NCBI RefSeq assembly: GCF_902459465.1
Contig: NC_047083.1
Span: 870,501 to 934,500 of the forward strand
DNA length: 64,000 nt
Source: Asterias rubens
Taxonomy: Eukaryota > Echinodermata > Asteroidea > Forcipulatida > Asteriidae
Direction: 5' to 3'
Within the stretch, counting starts at the first letter, position 1; every line of letters starts with the position of its first letter. The notes beneath the pieces are model-generated. The model did not search any database. It worked only from the letters and a program-made list of their open reading frames with translations, and had not been told where the DNA came from. Shown here one piece after another: positions 1 through 11,394 of this stretch. A program made the position numbers and the translations under genes.

Positions 1-402
1 TTGTTTTTTTGTTTGACCCTTATACAAATTGGTTTGAACCACGCCCTCCAAGATTTCATGTGTTTACCGTTCCCAAAACACTACACCCATTTACGTAATT
101 TCAAAACCCACGAGTAATGTCACTGATTGTGAACTGGTACTCAGCGACATTCAAACGGCTTCATAAACGTAATGATGGGAACCACGCAAATTTAGACTGG
201 CACCGTTTGTCAGATAAAAAGCATCACTTCCGGCAATGAACACGCTGAGGTGCCATGCACGTACTTTGGATTACTTCCTTATTTTTATTCAGCACTTTTC
301 GATAGTTGAACTGATTCGAGGACTTTTGTAACTAAAGTTTTGTCGAATGTTTGGTTAAATATTTAAATTATTTAAAGTACTTTGGTAGCATATATAACAA
401 CA
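1..402 (+). promoter_or_regulatory. MTPN: Upstream region and 5' UTR of myotrophin
   Basis: This stretch lies directly before the myotrophin start codon and has no coding exon. The bases around the start (CAACAATGACC) are an acceptable animal initiation context. I see no unambiguous TATA box and cannot place the transcription start. Assignment as promoter plus 5' UTR is by position only. Confidence 0.4.
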
Positions 403-3267
403 ATGACCGATCTTCAGTGGGTGTGCCAAAATGGTGAGATAGAGAAGCTAAAAGAACTAATTGGGAAAGTGAGTATACCTTTTTATTTTTTATTTTATTA
501 TTTGGCTCGGAGTCAAACTCCTGTCATTATTGTCAACTATTACTAGTATTACGAACTTGCATTTAAAGTGTAGTCATCATATCCATGAAAAGGTTGGCGT
601 TTTCCCAAGATTATCACTGTAGAATGCCAGCTTTGTTAATGTTGGAAACGTGTTGTTTCTTGTTGTTTATTTTGTACATTATAAAGATAGGAATATATGA
701 TGATGTTAAGAAGAATTGTTAAGATTTTTTTTATGCAAACATGAATTTGTTTGTATAAAATAAATAAGTTCAGTTTAACTAGGCAACTGTTTTTGCATCC
801 ATTTGGCCCCCCAAAAATAGCGGTCAGGAGTGACGCAAAACATGTATTTTTTGTATTATTTGCCATTATCATTATAAAGTTTATATCCCATCACAATTTT
901 TCTTGGTTTTCTGAATTGTTATTTTATGATAAGTTTAATAAGGTTTATCGCGATTCAGAACCGCAATGCGTTGTGGGAAAGCAGATGGGGCAGTTTGCTA
1001 TGTGATGTGCACGACTTGCGCACGCATCGCCTATATCTTTGTGTGGGTTCAACAGCGCCCTCTCTTGATATTTTGCTATACCTTTGGCTTTTGGAACCGT
1101 TCCATTGTTTTAATTTCCTCTATACAATTAAAATGTAGATATTATTTATTTATAAAACTGTTATGTGAAAATTTCATTTCAAAAGGTGATAGTGTTTTGA
1201 GATAACGCAACCATACAATAGACCTCATCCCGCTTCAGACGGACCACCTGGTTGATTTTTTCTCAATTGTTGAAAGGTGTTGTGGAAAGGAAAAGGGGGC
1301 TAACGATGCCTCCTCTTCCTTCCCACAATGCCTTCCGACAATTGAGAAAAATCAGCTAGTAGGCAGGATAATAAGGTCTATAAAGCCAAAAGTTTTATTG
1401 TCAGTCATTTTAAGAGTGATGATTACCAAATGTACATATGTGTGTATCTTCTCTTTAAATGATCTCTATTATGATTAGTTTAATTGTTGGCACATTGTTC
1501 TTAGTCTAGGGAGCTAATGTCAACCAGAACTTCAATAAGAAAAAGACCAAAATGCTTTATACCATCAAAAGTTACTGCAGGCTTCTACTATTCCAGAAGT
1601 TGTTTTCATTCATTTTAAGAGTGATTACCAATTGTATACCTTCAAATGATCTGTTATGATTAGTGTAATAATAATTGATGCATGTTATTCTTGATCTAGG
1701 GAGCTAATGTCAACCAAACTCTTTCAATGGGAAGAAGACCACTGCATTTTGCAGCTGACTACGGCCAAACAGAGATCATCAGCAAGTTAATCGAAAATGG
1801 TGCAGATGTCAATGTAAGTATGGCTTAAAGCAATCGCACAACATCGGTAATAGGCCCACACTTCGTGTATCACAACTTCTATATAAAATAACAAACCTGT
1901 GAAAACTTAGGCTAAATCAGTCATCGGAGTTGGGAGAAAATAACGTGAAAACCCACCCTTGTTTCGCCATGTCATGATATGTGTTTAAAATAAATCCATT
2001 ATTCTCGATATCGAGAATTTATAATTGTTTTTAATGTTTTCTCAAAAAGTAAAGCATTTCATGGAATAATATTTCAAGGGAAGTCTTTCATTGTTACCTT
2101 CTGTAAACCCTGTAAGATATTTGTAAATCTGTGAACTTTCAACTTGTGTTCTGTTCAGTAAGTGTCCAATGGCTTTAAAAACAAAGTACTTGATTGAAAA
2201 TTATTACAAACAATAATTGAAATAAAAATTAATTAGTTTCACTCTGAGTCTCAATGAATATCAAACTCATACCAGCTAATCCTCCTTCTAAATGCTTACT
2301 GATTATAAAGTTCATACCAGTACCAATCCTCCAGAGCTAACATTTCATCAGAAAGCTCACTGATTATCAATCAAGTTCATACCAGTGCCAAATCCTCTAG
2401 AAAAAGAATTTCCCTTTAAAATACCCTCACAGTTTTTAATTTCTTGTTGAATGACATTTTCCGGGGTTTATGGAGTTTTTGTTGTTGTAAGTTAGAGGAT
2501 GGGATAAATTGACTATTGTGAGATGTACATTCTATTTGAAATTCAAGAAAATCTCCACACAGGGCTCAACATAACTTTACAAAACTAGAAAATGTTTAAA
2601 CAGGATAAAAACTATTGTTTATATTTCCTTTTGTAGGCTATAGACAAAAATAACATTAGTGTCCTACTTGCTGCAATATTCGAAGGTCACACGTCAAGCG
2701 TTCAACTTTTACTTGAAAAGGTGAGAGCTTAATTTATAATTTGTTCCCAATAAAAATGCAGACAATCTTTTTTACGTACAGAACTCTGCTTGAAAAATAA
2801 AACTTTCAGTTGGTCATCAAGGGAAAAGATTAATCACAGTACTTCTTCTTGCATAACTAATTGCAATGTCAACTTTTCAACTTGAGAAAACAGGAAGTGT
2901 AACTTTATGCTCAAAATATATATTAGGATAAAAAATACTTGGTAACGGGCAACTGAGAGCTGTTGATAGTAAAAAACATTGTGAGAAATGGCTCCCTCTG
3001 GAGTAACTTACTTTTTGAGAAAGAGGTAGTTACTCACTTAAATATTTGAATCTGGGAAAGACTTCTGAAATCACACAAATTTGTGCATTAAGTGTGTTTT
3101 TTAAGTAAAAGTTGGCAATGGACTCGGGCTAGACAGATTGTGAACTTTATCTGAAAAATGTCTCTGTTTTTTTCATCTTGCAGGGTGCAAGGAAGGATGG
3201 AACTTTTGATGGCCAAAGCTATATTGAGTTGGCAGACAAAAATGAAATCAAGGAACTACTGAAGTAA
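403..3267 (+). CDS. MTPN: Myotrophin (ankyrin-repeat protein), 4 exons
   Basis: Coding exons are 403-468, 1700-1813, 2637-2720 and 3184-3267. All introns are GT-AG and all junctions are phase 0; the sum is 348 nt, giving 115 aa plus a TAA stop. The vertebrate protein is 118 aa. The N-terminus reads MTDLQWVCQNGEIEKLKEL. Residues about 33-60 form one ankyrin repeat (GRRPLHFAADYGQTEI, then ENGADVN) and 65-95 a second (LLAAIFEGHTSSVQLLLEKGA). The C-terminal helix ends in EIKELLK, as in myotrophin. In vertebrates this small cytosolic and nuclear protein (V-1) binds the capping protein CP and so affects actin filament ends; it has also been linked to NF-kB and cardiac growth. The role here is inferred from the family. 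The first intron contains a decayed copy of exon 2. No closer alternative family fits. Confidence 0.95.
1218..1382. repeat. Inverted-repeat (foldback) element in MTPN intron 1
   Basis: The ends are complementary (ATAGACCT at the left, AGGTCTAT at the right). An internal inverted pair also exists: TTTTTCTCAATTGTTGAAAGG against CCTTCCGACAATTGAGAAAA. Size about 165 bp, no coding capacity. It looks like a miniature inverted-repeat element. Confidence 0.6.
1389..1757 (+). pseudogene. Tandem duplication around MTPN exon 2, with a decayed exon copy
   Basis: The block at about 1389-1575 resembles the block at about 1600-1757. Both contain CATTTTAAGAGTGAT, then ATGATTAGT, then a CTAG acceptor followed by GGAGCTAATGTCAACC. 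The downstream block holds the true exon 2 (from 1700). In the upstream block the exon start is recognisable for about 50 nt (from about 1510), but its amino-acid sequence has drifted and the rest of the exon and its donor are lost. It is a decayed duplicate exon, not likely to be spliced productively. Confidence 0.75.
1826..2177. repeat. MITE family B copy, MTPN intron 2
   Basis: Matches the elements at 46912-47144 and 53387-53760. The right end reads AGTGTCCAATGGCTTTAA, and the body carries ACAAACCTGTGAAAA and the GAATTTATAATTG region. The left end has diverged (TTAAAGCAATCGCACAAC), as it has in the 46.9-kb copy. It begins about 12 bases after the exon 2 splice donor. Confidence 0.75.
2262..2400 (+). 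repeat. Short degenerate tandem repeat
   Basis: Three degenerate units of roughly 60 bp, each with a variant of TCATACCAGTGCCAATCCTC followed by GCTTACTGATTAT. Located in MTPN intron 2. Confidence 0.5.
2955..3110. repeat. Old, diverged relative of MITE family A
   Basis: The stretch GTGAGAAATGGCTCCCTCTG, followed by a GAGAAAGA tract, corresponds in reverse to the middle of family A (15722-16103 and others). Recognisable termini are absent, so it is a diverged fragment. Confidence 0.4.
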
Positions 3268-3289
3268 CTGTTTCAGAACTGTGTGTACA

Positions 3290-3720
3290 CTGTGTCTTTC
3301 TCGCATGAAATGAGTCAAAAGTCTCAAATTGTAGACATTTTTGTAAACTTCTTAAACCGAAGCAGTCTCGAAAACTTCTCAATCCAGAGACATTTCCAAA
3401 AACTTTTCAAATTGGAACATCTCTTTTAACTTCTCAAACCAAAGAAGTCTTTGAAACTTCTCAAACAAAAGAAGTCTTTCAAACTTCTCAAACCGAAAAA
3501 GTCCCTTAACTTCTCAAACCGGAGACATTTCCATAAACTTGGACACATCTCTGTAAACTTCTCATACCTTTGATGTCTCCCTAAACTTCTCAAACAAGAG
3601 CCTCTTCGTAAATGTCTCATACCGGAAACGTCTTTGTAAACTTCTCAAACTGTCAAAGTTTCCGTAAACATTGCAAACAATAGACGTATCCCTAAATGTT
3701 TCACGTCATAATCTCTTAAC
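3290..3720 (+). repeat. Degenerate minisatellite in the MTPN 3' UTR
   Basis: More than ten units of roughly 35 bp, built on AACTTCTCAAACC followed by a variable GAAGTCTTT-like part, start about 25 bases after the stop codon. The array probably lies in the transcript's 3' UTR. Confidence 0.7.
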
Positions 3721-3996
3721 ATACAGTGTCTTACACCAAGTACAATCTAAGATTCTTTGTTATTTTTCCTTCTCAAAATGCTTTCAGAACAACAAATCTT
3801 AAGATTTCATATATTTTAAACTTTAATTTCCTTCACGATCCAATGATGGATCTCGAGGATACATCTGCTTTGAACCTAAGTGAACTCTCAGTTGATAAAT
3901 TGGTTTGTTGAGTACGAGTGTTTTATGTGAGTAGTATTGGCAAGTCGTTTCAATCACTCTGCAGTTTAAAAAGTCTGCTGTGTTGACATTACTCAA

Positions 3997-4002
3997 AATA
4001 AA
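3997..4002 (+). terminator. MTPN: Candidate poly(A) signal of MTPN
   Basis: AATAAA about 730 bases after the stop codon is the first canonical hexamer I see at a sensible distance. It would put the whole CTTCTCAAAC array in the 3' UTR. Confidence 0.4.
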
Positions 4003-4029
4003 GACAAAGGAATCCTACATTATTAAAAT

Positions 4030-5940
4030 TCATTTCATGTAAGAAAGTCATCAAATTGTAGTATGACACTTGTGTTTTTTTAAAAGAACTCACTGAATTT
4101 TGTATTACTAGTTAGATATCTATTTGCAGCATATGCTTAAAACGTGTATAAAAAAATAATCGTTGGTTTAAAATTATTAACTCATCATGATCTTTAAATG
4201 TAATTGCAATCGATAATAATTATGACTAATTTGTTAAAATATCTCGGAGCTAGTCAGGAAAGTTAATTGTTTAAAATTCTTGTTATTTGCTTTGATAAGA
4301 CATTGTTTCTGATTTAATTAGACAATTAAAATAGTTTGAGAAAACTTTTTTCGATCTGAAATGCTTTCGTCTTCAAGGAAATAATGTTTGAAATTTCAGT
4401 CAAATATATCAAAACTATTTGAAAGTTGAAATCAATGTTTCTTGAAAATGAACTCCTATTTTGATGATATTTTCATTGGTTTTAAATCCTTTAGTCACGA
4501 CTACACCTTCTGCTTCGGTGGAAGATGTTTTAAAAAAGCTAATTCTAGAGAAAAAGAAAGACTTTTAAGAGGCTGAGAAAATGTATCGGTGGACAAATTC
4601 TAGCTGTTTAGTGGATTAATTATAGAAATGTTATTTACCATTGGCCGGTAGATCAGAAATGCGAAACACCAAAACCCCAAGGTTTTGCCAGCGGAAATGC
4701 CCTTTGCAAATTGAAATGACATTGCCCCATCAAAGATGAGTGTTGGTTAGCAAGTAGTTGCAAAAAGGAGAATATAATGTTGCAGTTTAATGGACTTACT
4801 GGTAATAAATAATTATCTCTATGAGATTTCAAAGCAACAACTACTTCTCGGAGACAAATGATGAACTTGTTGTATAAAAGTGCATGCAGATATTTATTTT
4901 TTACTAGTTTGCGTTTTTTTTTCTTTTTCTTAAAGATGAAGGTTAAGGCCCTGGGCTTTCCCAGGTTTGGGCGAAAACTTATTTAAATCATCGTCAATTC
5001 ACTTATGTTTTTCAGTGGTCATTTTACGCAGGTTTATGGCTGCAATAGATAGGTTTCTCTTGGTTTCTGTGTGAACAAATGTGTTTGGTTTTCAGTGGTC
5101 TTTTTGCGTAGGTAAATGGCCACTTTAAAGAGGTTTTTTTCCCCAGGACCTGTGAATGTATGCTTTACAGAGATAAATGGCCACATCTTAAAAGTTTTAT
5201 GTGGAAACATGAAATTTACGCATTTAGAAAACTTGCCGTATACATGAAATGTATTTGTCTTTAAAAAATATTTTAATATTTGTCTTTCTGTCATACCCCT
5301 TTTCGATAAAATTACTGACAATTTCAATTTCAGTTAACCACTAAAAAATATTGTTTAAAATTTTGCTTAAAGTACGTTAATTGGTGTAAAACCGCCCAAT
5401 TCGTACATCAAATACCTGTATTTTTTAATAATTGAGATAGTTGTTTGATTATGGATTTGCATAACTTTAGTGGTACGATTTGCATAATATTTCATTGATA
5501 AGTGATCATTTTTAGGTTTACACACTTGTTTGGGAATGTTGGGTGACATGCGAGTATCAATAATTAGAGCAATAGGATACTTAGCAAAGTGGTTTGGGTG
5601 CATTTTGGTAATTTTTGAAAGAGGGTTATAAATTTCTTCCTTTAACACTTGTTTCTTAGTTTGTTAAGAATTCAAGAGTCGTGATCAGAGCAAGGGTAGT
5701 GAACTTAAAGTGAGGAACACTTTTAATTTTATGTATCATCATTATGAATTTATTAAAACCAAAAAATGTATTGATAATTACATCTAGTTGTTTCACTTTC
5801 ACATTCTTTGGGCACTATTCATTTTGTTAAAAATGTCTTAATATGTGTCTTAACAAAATGGTTGCCTCTGGACTGAATTATTATTGTACAAGATCTTCTT
5901 CTAAAACTCTTTCGACATGAGACAACAAGACTCTTGAAAC
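4030..5940. other. Intergenic spacer, no gene seen
   Basis: AT-rich sequence between two convergent genes. It has only short open frames with stop-rich composition. The phrase TTTTCAGTGGTC followed by CGCAGGTTTATGGC occurs twice (about 5012 and 5090), a weak local duplication. Nothing else was recognised. Confidence 0.5.
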
Positions 5941-5944
5941 GAAC

Positions 5945-6653
5945 TTGCTTTATAGACATGTACTTTTATTCAATTAACATAACACATTTATAATTAGTCT
6001 GCCAAAGCAGAAACCTAATTCGGATTTCAGAAAAAAAATTATCCTGCACGTAAACTCATCAGTTTGAAATCCACCAAGCTATCCAGAAATTCGTCCGACT
6101 TTGCTGGTTACATGTATGATGCTCTTCCCACTTTTGAAAGTCTGTTTTCTGATAATTTGCATTTGGAAAAATCTGGAAAATTGGGGTATAGAGCCTGCAA
6201 AATCTATTACAGCCTACACTGTAGGTCAGACCTTGTACTTGATAAAACCTGTAAAAAATAAAAGCCCTTTTTTAACGAATTTCACTGATAACTTTTTGAA
6301 ATACTTCAATCTTTGATAATTAATAATGTTTATGATTCAAGTTCCAGTTTGAATTTCAAATAGTTATTTCAGGTTTACAAAAATATACAAACAAGTCACA
6401 CAAAAAACATAAATATTACACAAATACCCCAATTAAGTTACCACCATCTTTGTTATGATCCCAGTGTTCAAATGCAACTTTAAGTACTGATTAAGATTCC
6501 ACCAAAGTGGAACCTGTCTTTTTCCACTCCAGTTTCAGTCTGGTTACATTGATTTGAATGGCCACAACACAATAAATACATGTTTTCTTATTATTTTCGC
6601 CTGTGAAGTTTGAACTCGACAAGAAGGGTAAATACAAGAAGCCTTTAAAGGTC
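5945..6653 (-). other. Probable 3' UTR of the C6orf89-like gene
   Basis: The region follows the minus-strand stop at 6654. TTTATT at 5965-5970 (AATAAA on the minus strand) could be its poly(A) signal. No coding exon was seen. The limit is a guess. Confidence 0.3.
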
Positions 6654-8904
6654 TCAAAAGAAGGATCCTAAGAATGCAATACTTATTTCATCTCCAATAG
6701 AGAAGGTATTCACCTGCCAGTACCTCGGAGCATAGTACACTGCAAAGAAGAACGCAAAGACAATTTTTTACAAGATACCTCGGTTTTGGTTTTCTTCTAC
6801 AGAGTATTGTCAGGTCACCATTTTAAGACTGACTTGACAACCCTTTTATGAGACTCATCGGAAGATGGGTTTTGGTAATGAATTGATCTTAATTGCTAGG
6901 CAAAGTGTGATGTCACAACATAAATCACTATGGTAACGAAAGAAACTCATCCTAAGATGAATCTGTAAGGTCAAGGGTTAGTTTCATAAAGCACTAAGAT
7001 TTATCTTAAGATGAGTTGTTGACATTGCCATAGTATTGTGACGTCACACAATTTATTAAGATTGTTGCACATCTTAACATCAATCTTTGTTGAAGACTTT
7101 TATACTTACACACATCTGAAGGTTGGAGCACAACACTGACCTCTGTGCAGTTATACTTGCATGGGGTCACAGGGGTCAAGGTGACTTCCTGTGAACCGTA
7201 GGCCTGGGTCAACCAAGCATTTGGATGTACAGGCATTGGCTATAAAGAAAAGAAATAACAAAACTCTTTTTAAAGACTTGCGTTAAAAACAGGACCCCAC
7301 AGTCGGAAGATCAAAACGCAAAAAGATACAAAAATAAGACTTGTGGATCACCAGCTTTGAAGGCCCCACAATTGAAAGACCGAAAAGAAGACGAACACAA
7401 AACGTAGACTTTTGGCTAAAATATTTGATTTATACAATTACCTAGACCCAGCTGCCTAGACCTAGTCTAAATGAATGAGTGCACTCACCAAGGAATGAGC
7501 CTCTGCAGCAGGAGCATGAATGAGGACAAACATTTCCGTTGCTACTTCTGCCTTCTTGGGAACAAAGTAAGGTTTTGGAGAAACGTCTCGGATAAGTCGG
7601 ACACCTCCAGGTTTCAAAACTTTCCTGAAAAAGAAATAAACAAAAAGGGGGAATACTTCATGAAGCAGGCTGTTACAAATCCCCTGCACTCACCCTCAAG
7701 ATATGAATCACCCCCAAACAATAATGCATCGACCCTTGATACTAACCATTGTACATGGAGATCAGTTTCCAGGACATCCTCAACTGTCCTTGTAGGGTTG
7801 AACAATTCACCAATGCTGGTGATAAAGTGGTTGCTGCTCTGAATGTTGTTGGCGCTGTAGTGCAGGAGATCCTTATTGTCAAGATACACTGACTTGAGAT
7901 CATCAAAGGTCACTGTGCTCAGGTTTGAATCCTAAAAATTAAGAAGGAATAAATTAGTCAAATCAGATTCCAAGTCAATCAAAGTTGCAAATCAAAGACA
8001 TTTTCTACATCTTTACAGAAGATTGAAGAAAAAAAATAGTTCCAAGAATTTAGGCATGGTTTGACATATTTTTTGTTTACCTTGACAACAAGAGGTATTC
8101 CAGAATGGTAGTAGTATCTGGTATAATTGGTCAAGTTACTGAATACACGAACAGCTTTGACATTTTCACATGGCCAACAGTCCACTTGAGCAAAGATTCC
8201 ATAGAATGGATTGGAGAGGATGCATTCCATTTCATGAAGGCCTAGGATAAGAAAAAAATTATTATGGTCATTATAAAAAAATTAAAAACATCAAAATGAA
8301 ATATAAACAGAATAGTGACAACTAACAAAAGTAAATAGTTTTGGTGGTGGCAAAATATACAGAATTTCTTCCAATAACTCTTTAGACTTCTACTTCAATA
8401 TCAGTTCGCTCACGCAGCAGTGCCAGCCCCACCCACTCTAGCCCTTCAGCCCAACGACCACACCCATCTGCCCATGGCAACCCATCATCTACATCCATGG
8501 CAACCCACTCATTGACATCTTCCTTCTTCAAACTCACCAGACAAATCAAATGCATCTCTCAACGGCATAGAATAATGGCGAATTGACCTCATTATAGGAT
8601 ACATGAACTTCTGCGCCTGTCGCATCATGAAAAGCTCCGTTGGTTTGTGCAGATTCACTAAGCAATACCCCGTAGCAAGCAATGCAACAAAACAGAAAAC
8701 TGAAACCCCGAAACAACGGCATGCCCGTCCTCTTTTTTTACGAGGCTGGGCCGGTTTTCTTGCTCCGTTTTCCTCGCCTTTCACAGCTCTCTCAAAGCAA
8801 CTATCGATTTCTGCGTCGTCCAAACCCCATGTTTTTCCGAGTTGACGGAGATTTTGCACATCTTCTACCAAAGCATCGTACATATCTTCATCCTTGGGTG
8901 CCAT
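6654..8904 (-). CDS. C6orf89: C6orf89-like type II membrane protein (bombesin receptor-activated protein family), 6 exons
   Basis: Minus-strand exons, in order: 8538-8904, 8081-8241, 7747-7931, 7489-7624, 7110-7239 and 6654-6739. All introns are GT-AG. The lengths sum to 1065 nt, giving 354 aa plus TGA, close to the human family member (about 350 aa). Residues 1-60 are a cytosolic head with a basic cluster (RKKRGR, 55-60), followed by one membrane segment at about 63-83 (VSVFCFVALLATGYC). The rest should be lumenal. It has a CWPC pair at 144-147, N-glycosylation sequons NLT and NYT (158-163) and NCT, and the family's C-terminal stretch with two cysteines (PCKYNC) and YYAPRYWQV. Vertebrate C6orf89 is a poorly understood Golgi/ER-associated protein linked to bombesin receptor signalling and epithelial repair; function here is not known. 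Identification rests on recalled motif spacing, not an alignment. Confidence 0.85.
6875..7095. repeat. Two adjacent foldback elements (family H), intron 5
   Basis: Contains ATCTTAAGATGAGTTGTTGAC, the phrase CAAAGTGTGATGTCACAA and TTTCATAAAGCACTAAG. The same words occur at 29590-30045 and 47978-48115. The elements fold on ATCTTAAGAT-type cores and lie between exons 5 and 6 of the C6orf89-like gene. Confidence 0.6.
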
Positions 8905-9839
8905 TTTGTCTGAAAATATGCGGTGAAAAAAAATAATATTATGATTTATGTGTCCTCACTTCCGCATTAAGCTCATGTATTATGCAACCACTAATTTTAA
9001 ACTAGCCAAACCAGTCTGCTCTAATACGAGCGCCGATTCACATTATGCCTTATGATGGTATCACATTGCGTAAAAATAAATACGCTGTAAGGTCGATGGC
9101 TAGTTTACTATTTCAGTCGCCGTTGCTTGCCCGCGCGCCTGAACCCGCCCACTTTCTTGAATTTTGTCTTTGTTTTGTTCGAGGATAATTTATTGATAAA
9201 ATTAAGAAAAACAATTTTACTTCTTTCCTCAACATTTGTTCATAGCTAACTTCCAGTTATGTTTTTAAAGTTCGATTCTTCATGTAAACTCATCTTTTTT
9301 GTTTCAGCTATTTTTATTTACAATAACAATTAAATAATGTCGATATAAATGCGACAGCACATGTTTATTACAATTTGAAAGACACTGTTTGGTTCCCAGT
9401 TACTCTGGTAGATTTGTGGGTGCAGTTATTTTAGTTTTCTCCGAAACGAGAAATAATCACAAAACACCTGCTATAAACTTCTAAGTGAAAACCATTTTAG
9501 ATCTAATTGTTTTTCGTTTTTCAAAGAGTGCGCCCTCTATTTAGCAGACAAAATTATATTTGGTTGGAGATGTTTCAACCCACACATTCATAAGAACAAT
9601 TGTGATTGGATGAACGACAGTGACGATTAGCTTACGTTAAATAGCTCATTGGTATTTGAAAAGTTGTAATAGGTAGTTTAACTTGTATTCTTAATAAAAT
9701 TGTACTATAAGTGATTTAATTAGACTAGTAAGTTATGTTGTATAACTTCTGTTAAATTAATTGCTCAAAATGGTTGTTTTACGATCGACCAATGAAAACT
9801 CGTCTCTGACAGACAAACCCATTTCAGTAGCCCCGCCCG
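8905..9839. promoter_or_regulatory. Upstream region of the C6orf89-like gene
   Basis: No coding exon is seen. A GC-richer patch at 9111-9160 (GCCCGCGCGCCTGAACCCG) stands out from AT-rich surroundings and could mark a promoter. It might serve the minus-strand gene alone or a divergent pair with the candidate exon at 9840-9961. This is inferred from position. Confidence 0.35.
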
Positions 9840-9961
9840 TTATAATGCACACCAACTTTCAACGTTGAATCTTCGATGGCCGTAGTTTTTCCCCAGGTTT
9901 AAAAACCAGATTTGTTGAAAACGGGGTAGAGTCACGCCCAAAAGAAGAACTTTTCTGAAAG
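9840..9961 (+). other. Candidate 5' noncoding exon (possibly PACSIN)
   Basis: A stretch ending TTTCTGAAAG|GTCAGTATTT has a plausible splice donor. It lies upstream of the PACSIN gene, whose first coding exon begins with an untranslated part after an acceptor at 21850, so at least one upstream noncoding exon must exist. Linking the two is speculative. Confidence 0.25.
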
Positions 9962-10364
9962 GTCAGTATTTAAAAGTCATTTTGTTAATTATAGTTTAGA
10001 TGACTTTGCTTCCAATAGAAGAATTAGTGTGCCATAAAATGTTCATGCTGCAGCCTCCCCGATCACACGTCAGGCAGTGGTCGTCGGCCCCACACCACAC
10101 AACACGACACACTTTTTTTTATTTAGTCAACATAAAACAATTTGTTCCTTGCACCTCCCGTGCTGCTGCTATGCGGTAGCCGCCCAAGTTTGGAATGGCC
10201 GACGTGCTGTTGACAATTAGTTGAATAAGTTGGCTGCAGCATGAAGGTGGAATTGGTGCACGAATCCTTGTTAAATCTTGCACTTTTTAAAAATTTTAGA
10301 TGAAGGGCCCAATGAATGTCTGAAATGTACATATCGACTAGATACTGCAAAGAGTGCAAGACTG

Positions 10365-10402
10365 AGTCACTGACACTGACACTGACACTAGTGACAGTGA
10401 CA
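10365..10402. repeat. Short palindromic GACACT repeat
   Basis: GTCACTGACACTGACACTGA runs into CACTAGTGACAGTGACAC, a short tandem hexamer that is also self-complementary around ACTAGT. Confidence 0.6.
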
Positions 10403-10473
10403 CACTTTGACTTTCTACCTCCATGGCCATGGGGATGGTTCACTCGACGTCTTCTTGAAGTTGAAATAATCAT

Positions 10474-10599
10474 GGATAACTTTCCGTATGGCGACACCAC
10501 TTTTTTACTCATTTTTAGAAAAAGGGATATCTCATTGAGGTAAATTAGATTATTTCATATCGAATGAAAAAGTGGTGGCGCCATACGGAAACTTTTCCA
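10474..10599. repeat. Foldback element, CGTATGGCGCCACC family, copy 1
   Basis: The left arm TTTCCGTATGGCGACACCAC and right arm GTGGTGGCGCCATACGGAAA are near-perfect reverse complements separated by about 85 bases. That interior also holds short inverted words (GAGATATCTCATTG). No ORF. Confidence 0.85.
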
Positions 10600-10757
10600 T
10601 AATCATTATAATGAAATGATGATGATGATTTACTTATTATAAATCTATTTATTTAAAAATGAGATCGCTTTTGTAAAACATGTTTGTAACCATTGTCAAT
10701 GCAGCAATTAAAGCTCATCACATGAGTGAAAAATTAGCAGCTAATTAGTAGTTAATT

Positions 10758-10883
10758 GGGAAAAGTTTCCGTATGGCGCCACCACTTTTTCATTCGATAT
10801 GAAATAATCTAATTTACCACAATGAGATATCCTTTTTTCTAAAAATGAGTGAAAAAGTGGTGGCGCCATACGGAAAGTTATCC
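10758..10883. repeat. Foldback element, CGTATGGCGCCACC family, copy 2
   Basis: Same element as 10474-10599 but inverted relative to it, 160 bases away. Arms are GTTTCCGTATGGCGCCACCA and its complement. The pair of copies could itself form a larger cruciform. Confidence 0.85.
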
Positions 10884-11026
10884 GTTAGTTGGGCATCGGA
10901 TCATCGTATTCCTCCCAGTCTCATCATAAAGTTTTAGTCAGTTAGACCTAGAGTTCTTGGATGTTTTTATTGAATGCACGACGAGGTCGAGGGCAGATGG
11001 GCAACTTTTGACAAGTTTCTGAATCC

Positions 11027-11132
11027 TGTCACCACTTTTTCATTCGTTTTATGATGTATGCAATAGTAGTAACTCCTCATTCCTTTTTGTAAAAATAAGT
11101 GGAAAAGTGGTGGCAGAATACGGAAAGTTTTC
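11027..11132. repeat. Foldback element, CGTATGGCGCCACC family, diverged copy 3
   Basis: CACCACTTTTTCATTCG at the left and GAAAAGTGGTGGCAGAATACG at the right match the family with substitutions and a diverged centre. Third copy within 700 bases. Confidence 0.7.
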
Positions 11133-11394
11133 TGCATTTTTAATATATTAATGCAAGTTTAATTAATCATTATAAATGCAAATCACTATTTATTTGTACC
11201 AATACAACAAGAAACTACATGTATGTGATATTTTTTGCATTGAAAAAAGTAAGACCCCTCCCTCACATACTTTTCATGTGCCGGCAAAATGGTATAATTG
11301 TGATGTGTGCACAGCAATTAGTGCACAGTACCCAGTCAACCCTCCTACAGTACATGTACATGTTAATTAGCCTGGGCCCTAAGCACCAAACAAA

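Noticed and set aside
8603-8936. Plus-strand frames over exon 1 of the C6orf89-like gene
   Set aside because: They are antisense shadows of a well-supported minus-strand exon with signature residues.
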